Below are positions 48,252-60,646 of a DNA stretch of 64,000 nt, piece by piece (position 1 is the stretch's first letter; each line of letters starts with the position of its first letter). The position numbers were made by a program, and so were the translations under genes. The notes under the pieces are model-generated. The model searched no databases and was not told where the DNA came from. It saw nothing but the letters and a program-made list of their open reading frames with translations. This DNA comes from Micropterix aruncella (lineage: Eukaryota; Arthropoda; Insecta; Lepidoptera; Micropterigidae). The stretch is from assembly GCA_944548615.1 (NCBI GenBank), contig OX155964.1:11562925-11626924 (forward strand), written 5' to 3'.

Positions 48252-48370
48252 TCCTTAGCGACAACCGGAGGATCATCGAGGTACTCCACCTCTGGACCTG
48301 ACGGGAAGGAATGATCAAGGTTCGCCGTCACCGCGTGGACGTTGATCATTCTGTACCGCCACACGTTTTC
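48252..48370 (-). pseudogene. Short coding-like remnant of unknown family
   Basis: The minus strand reads ENVWRYRMINVHAVTANLDH, then SFPSGPEVEYLDDPPVVAKE and EL-stop. The composition looks like real protein and is GC-richer than its surroundings, but I cannot name it. There is no clear splice acceptor, and a stop lies just upstream in frame. It may be a transposase or exon relic. Confidence 0.3.
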
Positions 48371-48807
48371 TTCTCCCTTTATTTAAGGGCAGGCTATGAT
48401 CTTTCTTTCAAAAATCAATTCAAGCTTTGTTAGGGAAGGAACAATCCCCAGGATGGCATTAGTATCTTTTTTACAAAAAAAATACGGATCGTTTTTTACA
48501 CGACTGCTCAACAAAATAGGAGTGTAATTGTGTTCAGGTTTTATCTATGTATGTTTTCCGTTTCTTTATTCCACCATAACTTCTAAACGCTGGAACCGAT
48601 TTCGGTGTGTGGTATTGTTAGAATTGCTATGTCATCCCGAGTGTCATAGGGTACCTTAACTATTCAAATATCAAGTAAGTGGTTGTCTAAATGTCCAAAT
48701 GTCAATAAATTAACATAAATATATCGTGTTAAGTGTCGAATGAAAGGCATGATTAAGTACATTCCGGAAATATATATGTATATATGGATAAATACATAAA
48801 CTACAAA

Positions 48808-49374
48808 TCTATATATATATAAAACAAAGTCGGGTTTGTTCGAACACTCGAGAACGGCTGGACCGATTTTCATGGTTTTTGATTTGTTGTATTTGTCTCC
48901 GTCCCGAATAGCAGAATAACTAATATAAACAATAATTGGAAAATTGAGGAAAAATTAAAATAAAAGATTTTCCCATACAAAATGTAAATCCGTGTTTTTC
49001 TCATGGTCAGTTGTACGTGGCATGTTCACGTGTCGACAAATCATCCGCTTTATTTGTTCTTGCGCCTGATTAAAAAAAACAAAAAATGTCGTATATCACA
49101 AGGTGCTTCAATGAAGAGAATTAAGCCGAGTGCATCCCATGCTGCACAATATGTAAATAGTTTAATTCAATCATGTCTTGCGACACGCGATTGATATACT
49201 TAATTTTTGTACTTTTATATTTCTTTTTGTGTTATTATCTTAATAAAGTAGTGAACTTAATATTTATTTTGTATTCATTGTATTACTTTCATAAAATTAT
49301 AAATTAAGTTCAGGTAATATGTAACACGACATTCATTGACTGTTAGGCGGTACGGAGTTCGCCGGGTCAGCTAG
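48808..49374 (+). mobile_element. Non-autonomous Helitron, copy 2
   Basis: Starts TCTATATATATATAAAAC after an A and ends GCCGGGTCAGCTAG before a T. A GGCG...CGCC hairpin lies about 10 bases before CTAG, as in Helitrons. TCGAGAACGGCTGGACCGAT is typical of insect Helitron bodies. No transposase is present. Confidence 0.88.
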
Positions 49375-49483
49375 TGTTTTTATTAAAAAAACCGTAATAA
49401 AAATAATTAGAAATCTGATGGTTCACTTTCTGTAACGGCAGTCGTGTTTTTAACTTTTAAATACTTACAGTATTGCCCATCCT

Positions 49484-49756
49484 TTAACCCCTAGAGCCCC
49501 AATTGGCCAATATCGGCTACAACACAACGATTCAGCGTGACGGCCCCGTTTTAATTTTATTTTAATTTAATTTGTTTTATTTTATTATGTTTTATTATGT
49601 TTATATGTTTTATTTTAATTATGGGTACAGTGGTTTGGCAGTAATTAATGTTTTGGTGAGACAGTGTCATAATTCAATTTTTTTACTAATTTATACTAAT
49701 TTTTTTTGGGACATCAACTTGTCAGTCGGCTGAGGGGCCGATGCCTGAAGGGTTAA
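49484..49756. mobile_element. TTAA-flanked MITE (family Y), copy 2
   Basis: Begins TTAACCCCTAGAGCCCCAAT and ends GATGCCTGAAGGGTTAA. Almost the same as 34051-34310 apart from small indels in the TTTATTATG run. Confidence 0.8.
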
Positions 49757-50039
49757 TCCGTTAAACCACGCTCGCGGGTCAATGATTCAAGAATGTTATT
49801 AGTTTCCTGGGGCCGTGTTTGCACTATTTTATCAGGGACAGGGAGATAGCGAACACTGATCGTAGTATGCATGAATCGAATAAGCGGAAATGAGTATTAC
49901 ATGCTAAATGATTAGGTAATACAGAATTAATTCATGACACATCGTGGCTATTGAGAAGCAATACACACGATTCCGGTAGCAATACGATTGGCAGCCTCTT
50001 CGGTAAGCTGGTGCACGCAAAACGAAACACGCACTAAAA

Positions 50040-50265
50040 ACACTGTTTTGACTTTCGTCAAGCATAACTCTATTACTTTCCCGGGACAAGGGAAAGTATT
50101 GTGAAGGCGCTAGAAAAAAAATCGAGATGAAGACGGAAATATCCGTTTTGACGCCTCCTGAGACGATTGGGACCATTTCCAGACTGAAGTCTGTCCGTGT
50201 ATGTGTGTGTGTGCATTGCTCCACGATCCTAAACACTTCATTCAATTGAGCTGAATTTGACATGC
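50040..50265 (-). repeat. Dispersed repeat with CA/GT tract, copy 1
   Basis: Reverse of 52725-52945: TTTCCCGGGACAAGGGAAAG, CCATTTCCAGACTGAAGTCT, a GTGTGT tract, then CACTTCATTCAATTGAGCTG. Both copies end at a mirrored CTTTCC.GG.AAAG motif. It may be the 3' end of a retroelement with a microsatellite; family unknown. Confidence 0.6.
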
Positions 50266-50511
50266 AGGCATCTTTCGGTCATGGCAAGATATGAAAAGAT
50301 CGTAGTTGAAATCGGCCCACCAGATAGTCATACTTTAATCACGAAATATAACAGTTAAAACTTTATATTCGGTACACATATTTCGTGAAATTTTTTTGGT
50401 TGGAAAATATCTCTAATACAAGCGGAAAATATTAAATAATTTTAATACCATTTTAATACCTTCACTCTTCACCTCTCAGAAAATTCGCCACTTCCTATAT
50501 CTACATCGCCG

Positions 50512-51025
50512 AATTTACCGCGTGAAATTTGTAGCACCCGACGTTTAGGTGACGTTGCAGCCTAGGATAGACTCTTGCAGTCTAGGGTAGACTGAAAGAG
50601 CCCCAAATTCAAACTTCGAAATCCCATTGTGCTATCCAAGGAACAATTCTACTTTCCTCGCATGGTCCGGGAAGCCATTGAAATAAGAAGAACCCGAACT
50701 TCAATAGAGACAACGATTACAAACTCTCTTCTACGTGGAATTCTCTTCTTAAAATGTTCCCGCCGCCGAACGCCGAACTCAAGGACGTAAGACAGGATAC
50801 AGTGAGTGTTGTGTGCAAGACGGATTTTCGAAATTCGCGCGCTCCGAGCCCGGCCCCCCACCACCGTTATTACTTACGCAGTGGCGACTGTGGTATGCGG
50901 CATACCCGCGGAACAACGGATTGACAGCTCTTTCAGTCTACCCTATAAAACGGCGGCTGCAACGTCAACGAAACGTCGGGTGCTACAAATTTCACGCGGT
51001 AAATTCGTTTCTATCCTATTTATAA
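50512..51025. mobile_element. Penelope-like fragments in inverted arrangement
   Basis: GAATTTACCGCGTGAAATTTG...CCCGACGTTT at 50512-50560 is mirrored by AACGTCGGGTGCTACAAATT...GCGGTAAATTCG at 50965-51008. Between them the minus strand of the 51020 side and the plus strand of 50655-50745 carry REAIEIRRTRTSIE. This resembles the REA.EI.KH..N.N tail that follows GIY-YIG domains in Penelope-type proteins. The arrangement is a long foldback. Confidence 0.5.
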
Positions 51026-51286
51026 TAATTGAATTGTTTTGCCAATATTAAAATTCTAACGTCTAAGTAACATGAAATAATATATTTTATACATTATTCG
51101 TGTTCGATATTTTATAAAATGATTTTTGAAGTTATGAGATACTTATGTGCCATGGTCCTTAAAGGGTTTTAGTCGTTACTTTGCTTTTATTCTAACTTCA
51201 TTTTTTAGTTACATAGTGGAGATCAAATTTACTATGTATGAATTTATCCAATACTATAAATAATGTCGTGATCTTTAATCTCATGT

Positions 51287-51422
51287 AATAAATAAATACA
51301 AACGGAGCTACCGTGGAATTCTCCGACCGAAGTCGGGCCCATATTAATATTATCATTACACTTCTGGAGGGTGAGCGATGGAGCGATGAACTAACGACTG
51401 GCTGGGGAACGTTTAGGACAGG
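51287..51422 (-). mobile_element. 3' fragment of the restriction-endonuclease non-LTR family
   Basis: AATAAATAAATACAAACGGA, CTACCGTGGAATTCTCCGAC, CGAAGTCGGGCCCAT, then ACACTTCTGGAGGGTGAGCG. The order is that of the element 3' UTR, inverted. Confidence 0.7.
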
Positions 51423-52720
51423 ACCTGATCGGTCGAGGCGGTCGTTTCTCAAAGTGAAAATTTAAGACTGGTAGCGCAGTGCACTGAACGCAGGCATGAT
51501 TAAAGGAGCTGTAGATAAAAATGACTTTCTCTTTTGAAATATTCGCCCTACCGAATCGCCTAAAAATCTCAGTCCCCATAAACCTCCTTCATCGCTAAAC
51601 CAAACTCCTTGAAAATCCCTCATAAAATACAAAAAAAAGCCATAGATTTGCAATAACGAATGATTGTAAAGTTAAAAACCAGTAAGTAGCAAAGGTTTAC
51701 AAATCGCTATGGTTTAACTATTTTCTTGATTTATTGTTTACGTACACATTTAAATGCAAGGGTACAAAAGAAACATAATGTACAATCCAGAAATTACCGT
51801 TATATGCTTCTAAATGTGGGTATACATCTGTCTGAGCCCAGGTTTAATAGCGCATAAATGTAACTATTTGTTTTTCCATTGTGCCAAGTAAAGTCAAATC
51901 GAGCCCGCCTTGCTAGGCACTCCTGTGATAAGGCGAACTCACTTACTGAGTCTTATTACAGTGCCACGGTTGTGTCAGAATGAAAGAAAAAAAAAACAAA
52001 TTATATAATATAAGATTGCTGAGCATTCTTTGCTAGCCGATTTTTATGACGAGTATTGCGACAAATTATCTCACAGCATTTGCCACTAATGAATGAGGTT
52101 TAGTATATTATTATGGGTGTGGTATTTAATTTCTGTGTACTATAAATAATGTGTGGCCGCGAGGACTAGTCATCCCCGCCGATCGATATAATCTTTATTG
52201 CAATCGCGGTGTTCGCAGTATCTTTGCGATAACGCCTGCGTTAGAGCGGACAAGTGCTGATAGGGCTTCGCTTTGAGCAAACAAGAACATGTACGGATAT
52301 GGGACATTTTCGATTAAAAAGGTTAAAGTACAAAAAAACGTTCACCTTCGTTCAACGTCTTTTGTTGTCCTCCTAATGCCGTTAATCATGAATCTATTTA
52401 TAAGATGCATACACTCCTGAGGGGTCAAATAAGCGATATGATTTAAAAAAGTAAAAAAAAGACTTTCCCCCAAGACTTTCCCGGCAAATAGCCCCCCCCC
52501 CCCCGCGCCAATTCGTCGTAGTATATTCGTAGTATTTTTGCAAAAAATATGCAATATTTTATTAAATACGGCGGTCTTTAAATGTTATGTGCGTGGCTTG
52601 TATACGAGATATTCCAACTAAAATACCGAATTTCAAGTGTAATATTTCGAGAATTAATTATGACTAGCGCGCTTTTTGGTGGACCGATTTCAACCAAAAT
52701 CTTTTCAACTTTTTTCATGA
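51423..52720. other. l(2)gl intron sequence, no gene recognised
   Basis: Nothing coding is recognised. GGTCGAGGCGGTCGTTTCTC at about 51431 matches the CCAAT-palindrome repeat at 24665. A run of C lies at about 52492-52504. Confidence 0.4.
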
Positions 52721-52724
52721 CCAA

Positions 52725-52945
52725 ATGATGCTTGTGTGCCAAACTTCAGCTCAATCGAATGAAGCGTTTGGGCATTATCGTGGAGGAATACACACACAGA
52801 CACACACACACACACATAGGCCCACATACAGACTTCAGTCTGGAAATGGTCGTAATTGTTTCGGGAGGGGGTCAAAATATATATATCCTTCTAAATCTCG
52901 AAAAAAGATGCACGTTCACAATACTTTCCTAAGGGAAAGTAAGTT
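52725..52945 (+). repeat. Dispersed repeat with CA tract, copy 2
   Basis: CCAAACTTCAGCTCAATCGA, a CACACACA microsatellite at about 52792-52816, CAGACTTCAGTCTGGAAATG and ACTTTCCTAAGGGAAAGTAA. It is the inverted match of 50040-50265. Confidence 0.6.
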
Positions 52946-53124
52946 CTTTGTTAAGACAAAGAACTTACTACTGTCGCCCATAACAAAGAACTTACTATTT
53001 CGTTACAGCCTACATTGTATGCATTCATAGAAAGTGGCAATAGCGAGTTGGCACCGTAGTTTGTGTTATACCTTGGGATGTGGAAAGTACATGGCTCGCG
53101 CGTGAGCCGGAAAGGCGCCCCAGA

Positions 53125-53474
53125 TACACTGAGAAAAATATAGCTTTGTAATTATACGGAAATACGCATGTTTCAACAAGGATTACGTATATAACTCGAA
53201 CTGTGGTCCATAGGTATGAACTAACGAGACGCGAAACGGTGTTAGCGTGACGGTAGTTAAAGTCACGGTAACTAATCTTGCTTCTAACGGACACATGAAT
53301 CATGTTGAAACTATAGTATACTGTTATTTCCGTATTAACCGTCAGGAAAATGTTAATACATATAATCGAGTAATGGAGTTTCAACAAAATTACGATTGAA
53401 ACTTCGTTATTCTGTATAAAACCGTAATAACAAAATGTTAATGTAAGAATCAATCCAATATTTTTCTCAGTGTA
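53125..53474. mobile_element. 350-bp MITE with TACACTGAGAAAAATAT ends
   Basis: Perfect 17-base inverted termini, including TA, at 53125 and 53474. Size and TA target fit a Tc1/mariner-derived MITE. No coding sequence. Confidence 0.88.
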
Positions 53475-54079
53475 CACACATTCACACACACACACACATA
53501 AATATGTGTTGGTGTATACACCAACACCCACATACGCAAACATAGCGTATTTACTTATGTAGCATATGTTTATTCCTTTTTAATACTTCAAATAACTTAA
53601 AAACATCATTGGCTTTGCTATCGTTATATATTGTTTATATTTTATTATTATTCTACCCTGTATGTTTTTAATTAAAAAAATATTAAAAAAACTATTTTTA
53701 TGCTATCACTATCCAATAAGCTCTCGTTGAAAACGTTTATCCTTCAATAATATCTATTAACGGCTACAGGTTTTCTCCAATGTATTTTTTTGGCACTGTG
53801 TTACCGGTGTTATCTTTTATATTTTTCTGATGATTTCGATAAGATTATTGTATTCTTTATCTGAAACAATATAGGAATGGATGTCTATCGATTGTTGAAA
53901 GTGCAGCGACATTGGGTACGACTTTAATGATATAGATACAGTGACCGATTTTTGATATGAATGGGAGGACAAGCACCGACATTCATTTAAAGGGCAAACC
54001 CACTGCTTTTTTGATCTGGGATTGATTGCTCTTTTTAGGCATAGATTCTCAAATCAAAATTCTAGATGTTTGCCCTGTC

Positions 54080-54560
54080 TGCATATTTTTTTGTATTTCG
54101 ATGCTGATAGGCCGTGGCCTATCAGCATCTCCTTGATGTTTTTTTAATTTGATGTCCTCCAGCTGTTTAAATTTTGTAGGGAGTAGATTATAGAATTTAA
54201 TTCTAAGGTACAAGTAGCTTTTCTGTACTTTTGCCAGTCGTATTCGGGGTACCCTTAAAAGGGAGCTACCCCGGGTATGATGCGAGTGAATGTCTGCATT
54301 GATTGCAGTTTCTGCGAGGTGCTGTCAGCATACATTAAACACTGGTATATGAACGCCGAATACATAGTCATTACCCTTGCCTTACTGAAATATTATTTGC
54401 ATGAGGTCCTAGTCGTTACCCGATTAATGCTGCGCAGTGCTCTCTTTTGCAAAAGAATCTTTTCTTTACTAGTGGCGGCATTTCCCCAAAATAGTAGTCC
54501 ATAAGTCATTAATGAGTTAACATACGCAAAGTATACTGATTTGTTGTTGATGTTGTTTGA
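54080..54560 (-). mobile_element. Non-LTR RT C-terminal fragment
   Basis: The minus strand reads VYFAYVNSLMTYGLLFWGNA, then KILLQKRALRSI. Further on comes RIRLAKVQKSYLYLRIKFYN, then LLPTKFKQLEDIKLKK. This is the RT-thumb and post-RT block of jockey/CR1-like elements. It is less decayed than the relative at 36100-36560. Confidence 0.75.
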
Positions 54561-54582
54561 TATTATAAATAAAATAAAACGA

Positions 54583-54680
54583 ATTTACCCCGTGATGTTT
54601 GTAACACCCGACGTTTCGGCGTTGTTGCAACATCTGTTGTCCACGCGGTAATTTTAATTGTATCCTATTTAGCACGGACT
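54583..54680 (-). mobile_element. Penelope-like 3' fragment
   Basis: GAATTTACCCCGTGATGTTT, then ACACCCGACGTTTCGGCG and CCACGCGGTAATTTTAATTG. This is a fourth relative of the 31330 and 50512 segments. Confidence 0.5.
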
Positions 54681-55504
54681 TTTTAACTATCGCTTGTAGA
54701 CTTTGTTATTATTTTTAAAGTGACCATATGCACGTTGAAAATGATAGCATCAAATATGAAGCAATTGTCTTTATTAATTTTCTTCGGCTTGCATGTTACA
54801 TGCTAGTGTTTCGGGCTTCTGGGCGTCTGTTTCGGGAGCTGATTTATTTCATCGTGTGGCATTTTTAAAAATCGATAAACACTGCCTTTTATCGCTACTA
54901 GTCCAAAAGTATTATCAGCGACAAAGTATTTCAAAGTAAACTCTGCACATAGAGATTTTTGGGAGTGATAACAAACCATCGCCAAATTTGTTAAAACTGT
55001 ATCGAGCACCTACCTAAATTTACCGCTATTCTTCTATTTTATTGTAATAATGATGGTAAGCTATTCTTCTATTCAATTGTAATAATAGTGATAAGGGCAC
55101 ACCAGGCAAATCTATCAAACCTGTTTCGCTTCAATGCATATTTCAGTTGATATATCATATGACGATAATGTACGCATTCCTTACAATTGGTATGCATGTC
55201 GATGCGCCGTGTGATTACAAGCAAGTATAATTCTTTATTATAATCTAACCTATTTTTCATATAATTTTGTGCGCACATAGCATTCGTTGGAAATTAGTCA
55301 CTATAAGTTCCAACTGTTTTTCATTAAGGACTGTGAAAATGGTAATACCCAAAAAAAACGGAAAGGTATTTATCGAGAATTAGGTGTAGAATTATTCTGG
55401 GATAACACCGGTAAACTGGTCAGGGAAAATATCTTTAAACTTCAAAAAAGGGGTATATTTATCAGAATAATACTCAGGGTTTGGTCACAAAGAAAGATCT
55501 AGAT

Positions 55505-55855
55505 CCTCGGTCGCCACCTGGCGGACCGCGGTACGGTTTCGGACCGCGGAAGGTCGAAACTTAAACCGCCAAATATTGTTAAATAACTTACCTAATCTAT
55601 GGAATTTGGTGATGATTATCATATAAAATACGCAAAGTCCTAAACAAAAACCCTGCAAATTGTTCCTATTTAAAATATCGCAAGTTTAGCATGACATTCC
55701 AGCGCAGCAGGCGAGTTTTTCGCGTTCCTAACCTAATTAGGAACTAGTCAAAATATATTTTTTAAACTAGTAAGTATTATGAGTTTTTTTTCTTGACCTC
55801 GATAAAAAAATTCAACAGTATCCGGACCCCACCTGAAATTACTTGCCGACCCCTG
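55505..55855. mobile_element. hAT-like MITE with exact 8-bp target duplication
   Basis: ATCTAGAT occurs at 55497-55504 and 55856-55863 immediately outside the element. The right end read inward is CAGGGGTCGGCAAGTAATTT, a classic hAT terminus. The left end CCTCGGTCGCCACCTGGCGG is a diverged partner. 351 bp with no open frame. Confidence 0.88.
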
Positions 55856-55863
55856 ATCTAGAT

Positions 55864-57003
55864 CATATTTTAAGTCGTTGACATTTTAACGTTCTTTCGT
55901 TTTATATTTTAGAGCTAATTTTCATTCGGAGCGGAACAGTTGCAAAACAAAGTAAACAAATAATACGCTCAACCTAAGGAATCAGAAGTCGGAAGTCATT
56001 CGCCTCTAAAAATAAATAATTTTGGGTTATTAAATTTTATTCTGATTTTGTTTACGTTTATTATTATTCTGATTATAAATATATTACTGAAAGTTGACGA
56101 ATTTTCATTTAGAAATTCTTAGCATTAGTTTAAAAAAAATATTAATGATAGTAACATAATTGACGATAGTTTGCATTACCTATAAATAAAAATGAATTCT
56201 GATATAATTTAATTAAAATAGAAGTTTCCTACGTCAGTAGCAAGAAACATAATAATATGCATTATGGTTTTTTTTTTAAATTAATTAAAAATCTTTTATC
56301 AATTGTAGTTAAATATATTATTAACTACAATTGTTATTAATATATTAATTTAAAGTAATAATTATGGAGTAATAATTATGAGGAATATATTATATAATGT
56401 AATAGAGTAATGATTATGTAAAATTTCTATACAGTCCTGGTTTTTGAAAATAAAATTGTTGATTAATTGAAACTATCTAAAGTATGCCTTTACTACTGAT
56501 TGTGCAATATTTTGATTTGTTGTTTCTTTATGTACACTTAAAGTAACTAAATACCCTAAGCAAATTACAAATTATGTAACTAAATACCCTAAAGCAACTG
56601 GCAAAAGAGAACAAATAAACTCGGTTTTGGGTGCAAGGTGCACAAAGTTGTTCAAGGTAACGGCAATGTTGACAATGACAACCTTGCAAAGAAGGTAGCC
56701 AATATGCCATTCACACGACCTCAACCATTTCTGTGGCGTGACTAGAAGCCACACTGCGGAAACCCCGATCATGGGACAGAAGAAAGAAGTTCAAATACTG
56801 GGATGAATTCCAGAATACTGGGACAAAAACGAACGAGAGAATCATAATCCTTTCATCGAAAAAGACATTGAAACTATTTTTTCTCAGAACAGGTGAATTG
56901 CTGACGATGAAATGTGTAGATTTTGCAAAGACAATCCTGAATTGGCAGGGCATCTGCTATGCAATGCATACTAGAAACTGCCATCAAGGAAATGTGATAT
57001 TAA
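55864..57003. other. AT-rich sequence, no gene recognised
   Basis: Very AT-rich, with an ATTATGGAGTAATAATTATG local repeat near 56360. A minus-strand stretch near 56500-56590 repeats AACTAAATACCCTAA twice. No exon is seen. Confidence 0.4.
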
Positions 57004-57567
57004 GGGTCAATTCACACGTACCACAACCACACCACGTCGCAGCGACATAATGTGGTCAAGCTGTGGTTACGTGTGAATAGTGCCGCAGCGGCTTTTTGCA
57101 GTTGCGTTGTGGTACCGACAAAATGTCGATGTGGTTGCGTTGTCGCTGTTGTTGCGACGTGGTAACCACACGTGGTCATGTGCAGTTATACTCCAGCTTT
57201 AGTAGAGGTAACACGGCTTGACTGAACGTAGTCATGGAGGAAAGATTGTTGTTGCTATCCTTGTTATGGCTTTTATTAATAAGAAGAAGACGACGAAATC
57301 AGTGTATTCGTCGAAATAGAATTTATTGGGTACATCCTTTATTGGACGTCATGTCGTGGCGATGTGGCCGCGGTGCCGCCGCCGCGTGGCGGCGTTGCCT
57401 TCGCGATGTGATTGCGATGTGTAGTATTTACACAGGTGGTCGATAACAACGTCAAAATGTGGTACGTGTAAATTGTAATATTCATTTTCAATACAAAATA
57501 TACGCCCGACCACATGGCGTCGTTGTGGTGTGGTTGTGGCTGTGGTGTGGTTTGTGTGAATTGCACC
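57004..57567 (+). mobile_element. PIF/Harbinger element with transposase N-terminus remnant
   Basis: Inverted ends GGGTCAATTCACACG at 57004 and the reverse complement of GGTGCAATTCACACA ending at 57567, with the 3-bp target TAA on both sides (57001-57003 and 57568-57570). Subterminal CCACAACCACACCAC repeats line both ends. A plus-strand frame at 57234 (MEERLLLLSLLWLLLIRRRR, then NRIYWVHPLL) matches the start of Harbinger transposases (poly-Leu, poly-Arg, YWVHP). The catalytic part is absent. Confidence 0.85.
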
Positions 57568-57570
57568 TAA

Positions 57571-58664
57571 CACCGGAGGAATTTATATTTATAAGAAATA
57601 GTCGCAATAAATCGTTTTTGACCAAACTGACCTGTTAATGCCAGTCTGGTCAAATGGTAAGGACAGACTGAGACCACATACGCAACGTATGCAACGCTTA
57701 TGAAATGTGAACCGTTGATTTTGCATCAAAAAAGATGACTAAGAAATATACTTATCACACGCGTCCCCGGCAACGCTGATCTCCAGATCGGCATGAGAAG
57801 GTGGAGGGAATGACAGTACGCTATCCCACTCGTAAAGCTAGTGTGTTTTTAGAACTTACATGCTTCAGTGCATGCACAGAGAAAAGTTTCTGCATTAATG
57901 TATGGTATTCTCCAAACTTTTCTCTTTGTCTATTTATCTCTGAACTTCTTAACGATCCTCTTTTTCAAGAATATCTTCTTTTCTTAACTTTTTTATTTGT
58001 TGGTGGTGCGGAAATATTTATTTAAAAATAAAAATAACGAACTAAATCGTTCTCAAACTTGCAGCAGGGTGAGAGTGGCGCGGGGTTTACCCACGCGGTA
58101 CGAGAGCATGCCAATTTTTTTAATGACTATACACTAGGGTGCCCGCTTTAGGCTCTATGCCCGCTTTAGGCTCCCTTGACCTACGTTGCATACGTGGGAC
58201 AAGTATGCACACCAACGTGGAAGCTTGGCATGGCAAACGTTGCGTACGTGAGCTCAGTCTTTTCCTACCTTTAGTTTTGTTAGCTACCCCTGTTATATTA
58301 TTCACGACAAAATCGAACATTGCAAAAACACGCTGAAATAAACTGAATCTAATGCGACCGCGGCCCAATCCTCAATTCTAAAAGTCCGTGAACTATTGAA
58401 AATATCTCGCATGTGCTGATACGTACCGACATTAAACGATCATTCGCTGTCTGTATTAAATATTCCACTCGTAAGATTTTTTTTTGGTGGTTTCAATTGT
58501 ATGTTTAACGACATCAATTGATCGTCATTGCGCTCAATTACACCCTTTTATTGGGCAAGAAGCTCTGCTTGAGAAACGCCGGCGAAATTACCCCGATATA
58601 ATGGGTCCGGTTGCGTTTTTTTCGGTGGTTTGTAGAAATGTCACTCTATTTCGAGGTAAATACC
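57571..58664. other. Intron sequence, no gene recognised
   Basis: A tandem TGCCCGCTTTAGGCTC pair lies at 58140-58170. A 55-bp segment starting ATAATGGGTCCGGTTGCG at 58599 recurs at 60911, on the far side of the GC-rich cluster. Nothing coding is recognised. Confidence 0.45.
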
Positions 58665-58678
58665 TTGTGAAACCCCCT

Positions 58679-60646
58679 AGGAAGCTAAGGGGCCCTTGCT
58701 GAGTTGGCCACGAAGACCCATTCTGTTCAGGGTTGGTAACACTCACGGGTCAACACCCATCCGGCGGCCTACACGCATGAAGTGCGAGCCTGGGTAGGAC
58801 TCTGGCCTTAGGGTTAGTTTCCCCTAGGAATCAACCTTCCGCGCACCGTGCGGCGTAATCCAATCGATTGCGCACTCTGACTAACATATTGAGATGTCAA
58901 CCACAACGGGCGAACCCGTCACCGCAGGACCGTGCAGTGAGCGTAGAAGACTTTGGACATTACAAATCCGACGTCTAGCTACGCCACAACCCGCAAGAGA
59001 CCAACGCCTTTACCGCGAGATAGCCAGTAATGTTACCTGGCGGGCCGACACTCGCGCCCTTGCTTCCAATTGTGACCAGATTTCTCCGGTCTCTCGATTG
59101 GTTCCGAGTTCGAGGTCGCTTGCGCGGTCCTCTCCCTTACGAAGCGGTGAAACGGTGTACGCCGAATCTATCGCGGACCAAGGCGTCCTTTGCCCGATTT
59201 TGAACCGGGATCGGATGGCCAATGGTCATTTCAAGAGCAGTCGCCGTAAGGTAGTCAACCACCCCCGCTCTATAGGAAACAATACAGTTCCCAGACTCCC
59301 CCGACTGTTAGTCGGAGAGCACAGTCGATTGGCTTGCGCCGCTCGGTGCGCAGACCGTCCAGGAGCGCCAGAGGTTTGATTCCCAAGGGAGACTGGTTGA
59401 CCCAGTGTCCTACCCAGGTTCGCACCCCATGCGTGGAGGCCATCGGATGGGTGTTGACCCGTGAGTGTGACCGACCCTGAACACATGGGTCATCGTGGCC
59501 ACCTCATCATGGGCCCATTAGCTCCCGTTAGGGCCCATTAGCACTTTGACCAATAACTTGCGGTGTCAACTACAACGGGCGAGCCCGTCACCACAGGACG
59601 TTTTAACGATTTTCTCGTTCTGTCGCCCTGCAGTGAACGTAGAAGACTTTGGACAGAACAAATCCAACGTCCAGCTACGACACAACCCGCAAGAAGCCAA
59701 CGCCTTACCGCGAGATAGCCAGTGTTACCTGGCGGGCCGACCCTCGCGCCCTTGCTTCCAATTGTGACCAGATTGCTCCGGTCTCTCGATTGGTTCCGAG
59801 TTCGAGGTCGCTTGCGCGGTCCTCTCCCTTACGAAGCGGTGAAACGGTGTGCACCGAATCTATCGCGGACCAAGGCGTTCTTTGCCCGACTCTGAACCGG
59901 GATCGTATGGCCAATGGTCATTTCAAGAGCAGTCGCCGTAAGGTAGACAACCACCCCGGCTCTATAGGAAACAATACAGTTCCCAGACTCCCCCGACTGC
60001 CAGACACGCAAGGACTCCACCCGAATCAGGCGGGCAACACTCACGGGTCAACATCTATCCGACGGCCTCCACGCATGAAGTGCGAGCCTGGGTAGGACTC
60101 TGGCCTTATGTTCAGTTTTTCCTGGGAATCAACCTTTTGGCGCTCCTGGACGGTCTGCGCACCGTGCGGCGTAATCCAATCGACTGTGCACTCTGACTAA
60201 CAGTCGGGGGAGTATGGAAGCAGTACTGTTTCCTATCGAGCGGGGGTGGTTGCGGACCTTACGGCGACTGCTCTTGATACGATCATCGGCCACCCGATCC
60301 TGGGTAAACAGCCGGGCAAAGGATGCCGTGGTCCGCGATAGATTCGGTATACACCGTTTCACCGCTTCGTAAGGGAGAGGACCGCGCATGCGACCTCGAA
60401 CTCGTAACCAATCGAGAGACTGGAGTAATCTGGTCGCAATTGGAAGTAAGGGCGTGACTGTAAGCCCGCTAGGTAACACTCCTGGCTATCTCGCGGTTAA
60501 GGCGTTGGCCTCTTACGGGTTTGTGGCGGAGCTTGACGGTGGACTGTTCTGTCTAAGTCTTCTGCGCTCACTCCAGGGACATAGAACGACTAATCGTTAA
60601 AACTTCCTGAGGTGACGGGCTCGCCCGTTGTAGTTGACAACCCTAG
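58679..60646. mobile_element. Rearranged cluster of GC-rich elements with 14-bp target duplication
   Basis: An exact TTGTGAAACCCCCT flanks the whole block (58665-58678 and 60647-60660). Inside, relative to the 10305 copy: a forward 5' part (58679-58888), a complete reverse unit (58889-59550), a reverse 3' part (59551-60001) and a nearly complete forward unit (60028-60646). The forward 5' part stops at GACTAACA and the reverse 3' part stops at CCCGACTG, adjacent positions of the unit, as if one unit had been broken there and half inverted. The last two segments form a long inverted repeat. Confidence 0.8.

Noticed and set aside
52725..53030. Plus-strand frames with poly-His/Thr runs
   Set aside because: They translate the CA microsatellite and surrounding repeat; low-complexity text only.
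57801..58025. 74-residue plus-strand frame with hydrophobic C-terminus
   Set aside because: No recognisable domain and no supporting signals; likely chance in AT-rich DNA.
58894..60479. Open frames of 70-160 residues in the GC-rich units, with recurring FKSSRRK and NHPRSIGN text
   Set aside because: They recur because the DNA recurs. Between copies the frame shifts (ADQGVLCP versus TTASFARL) through unbalanced indels, and the opposite strand is just as open, so there is no sign of protein constraint.
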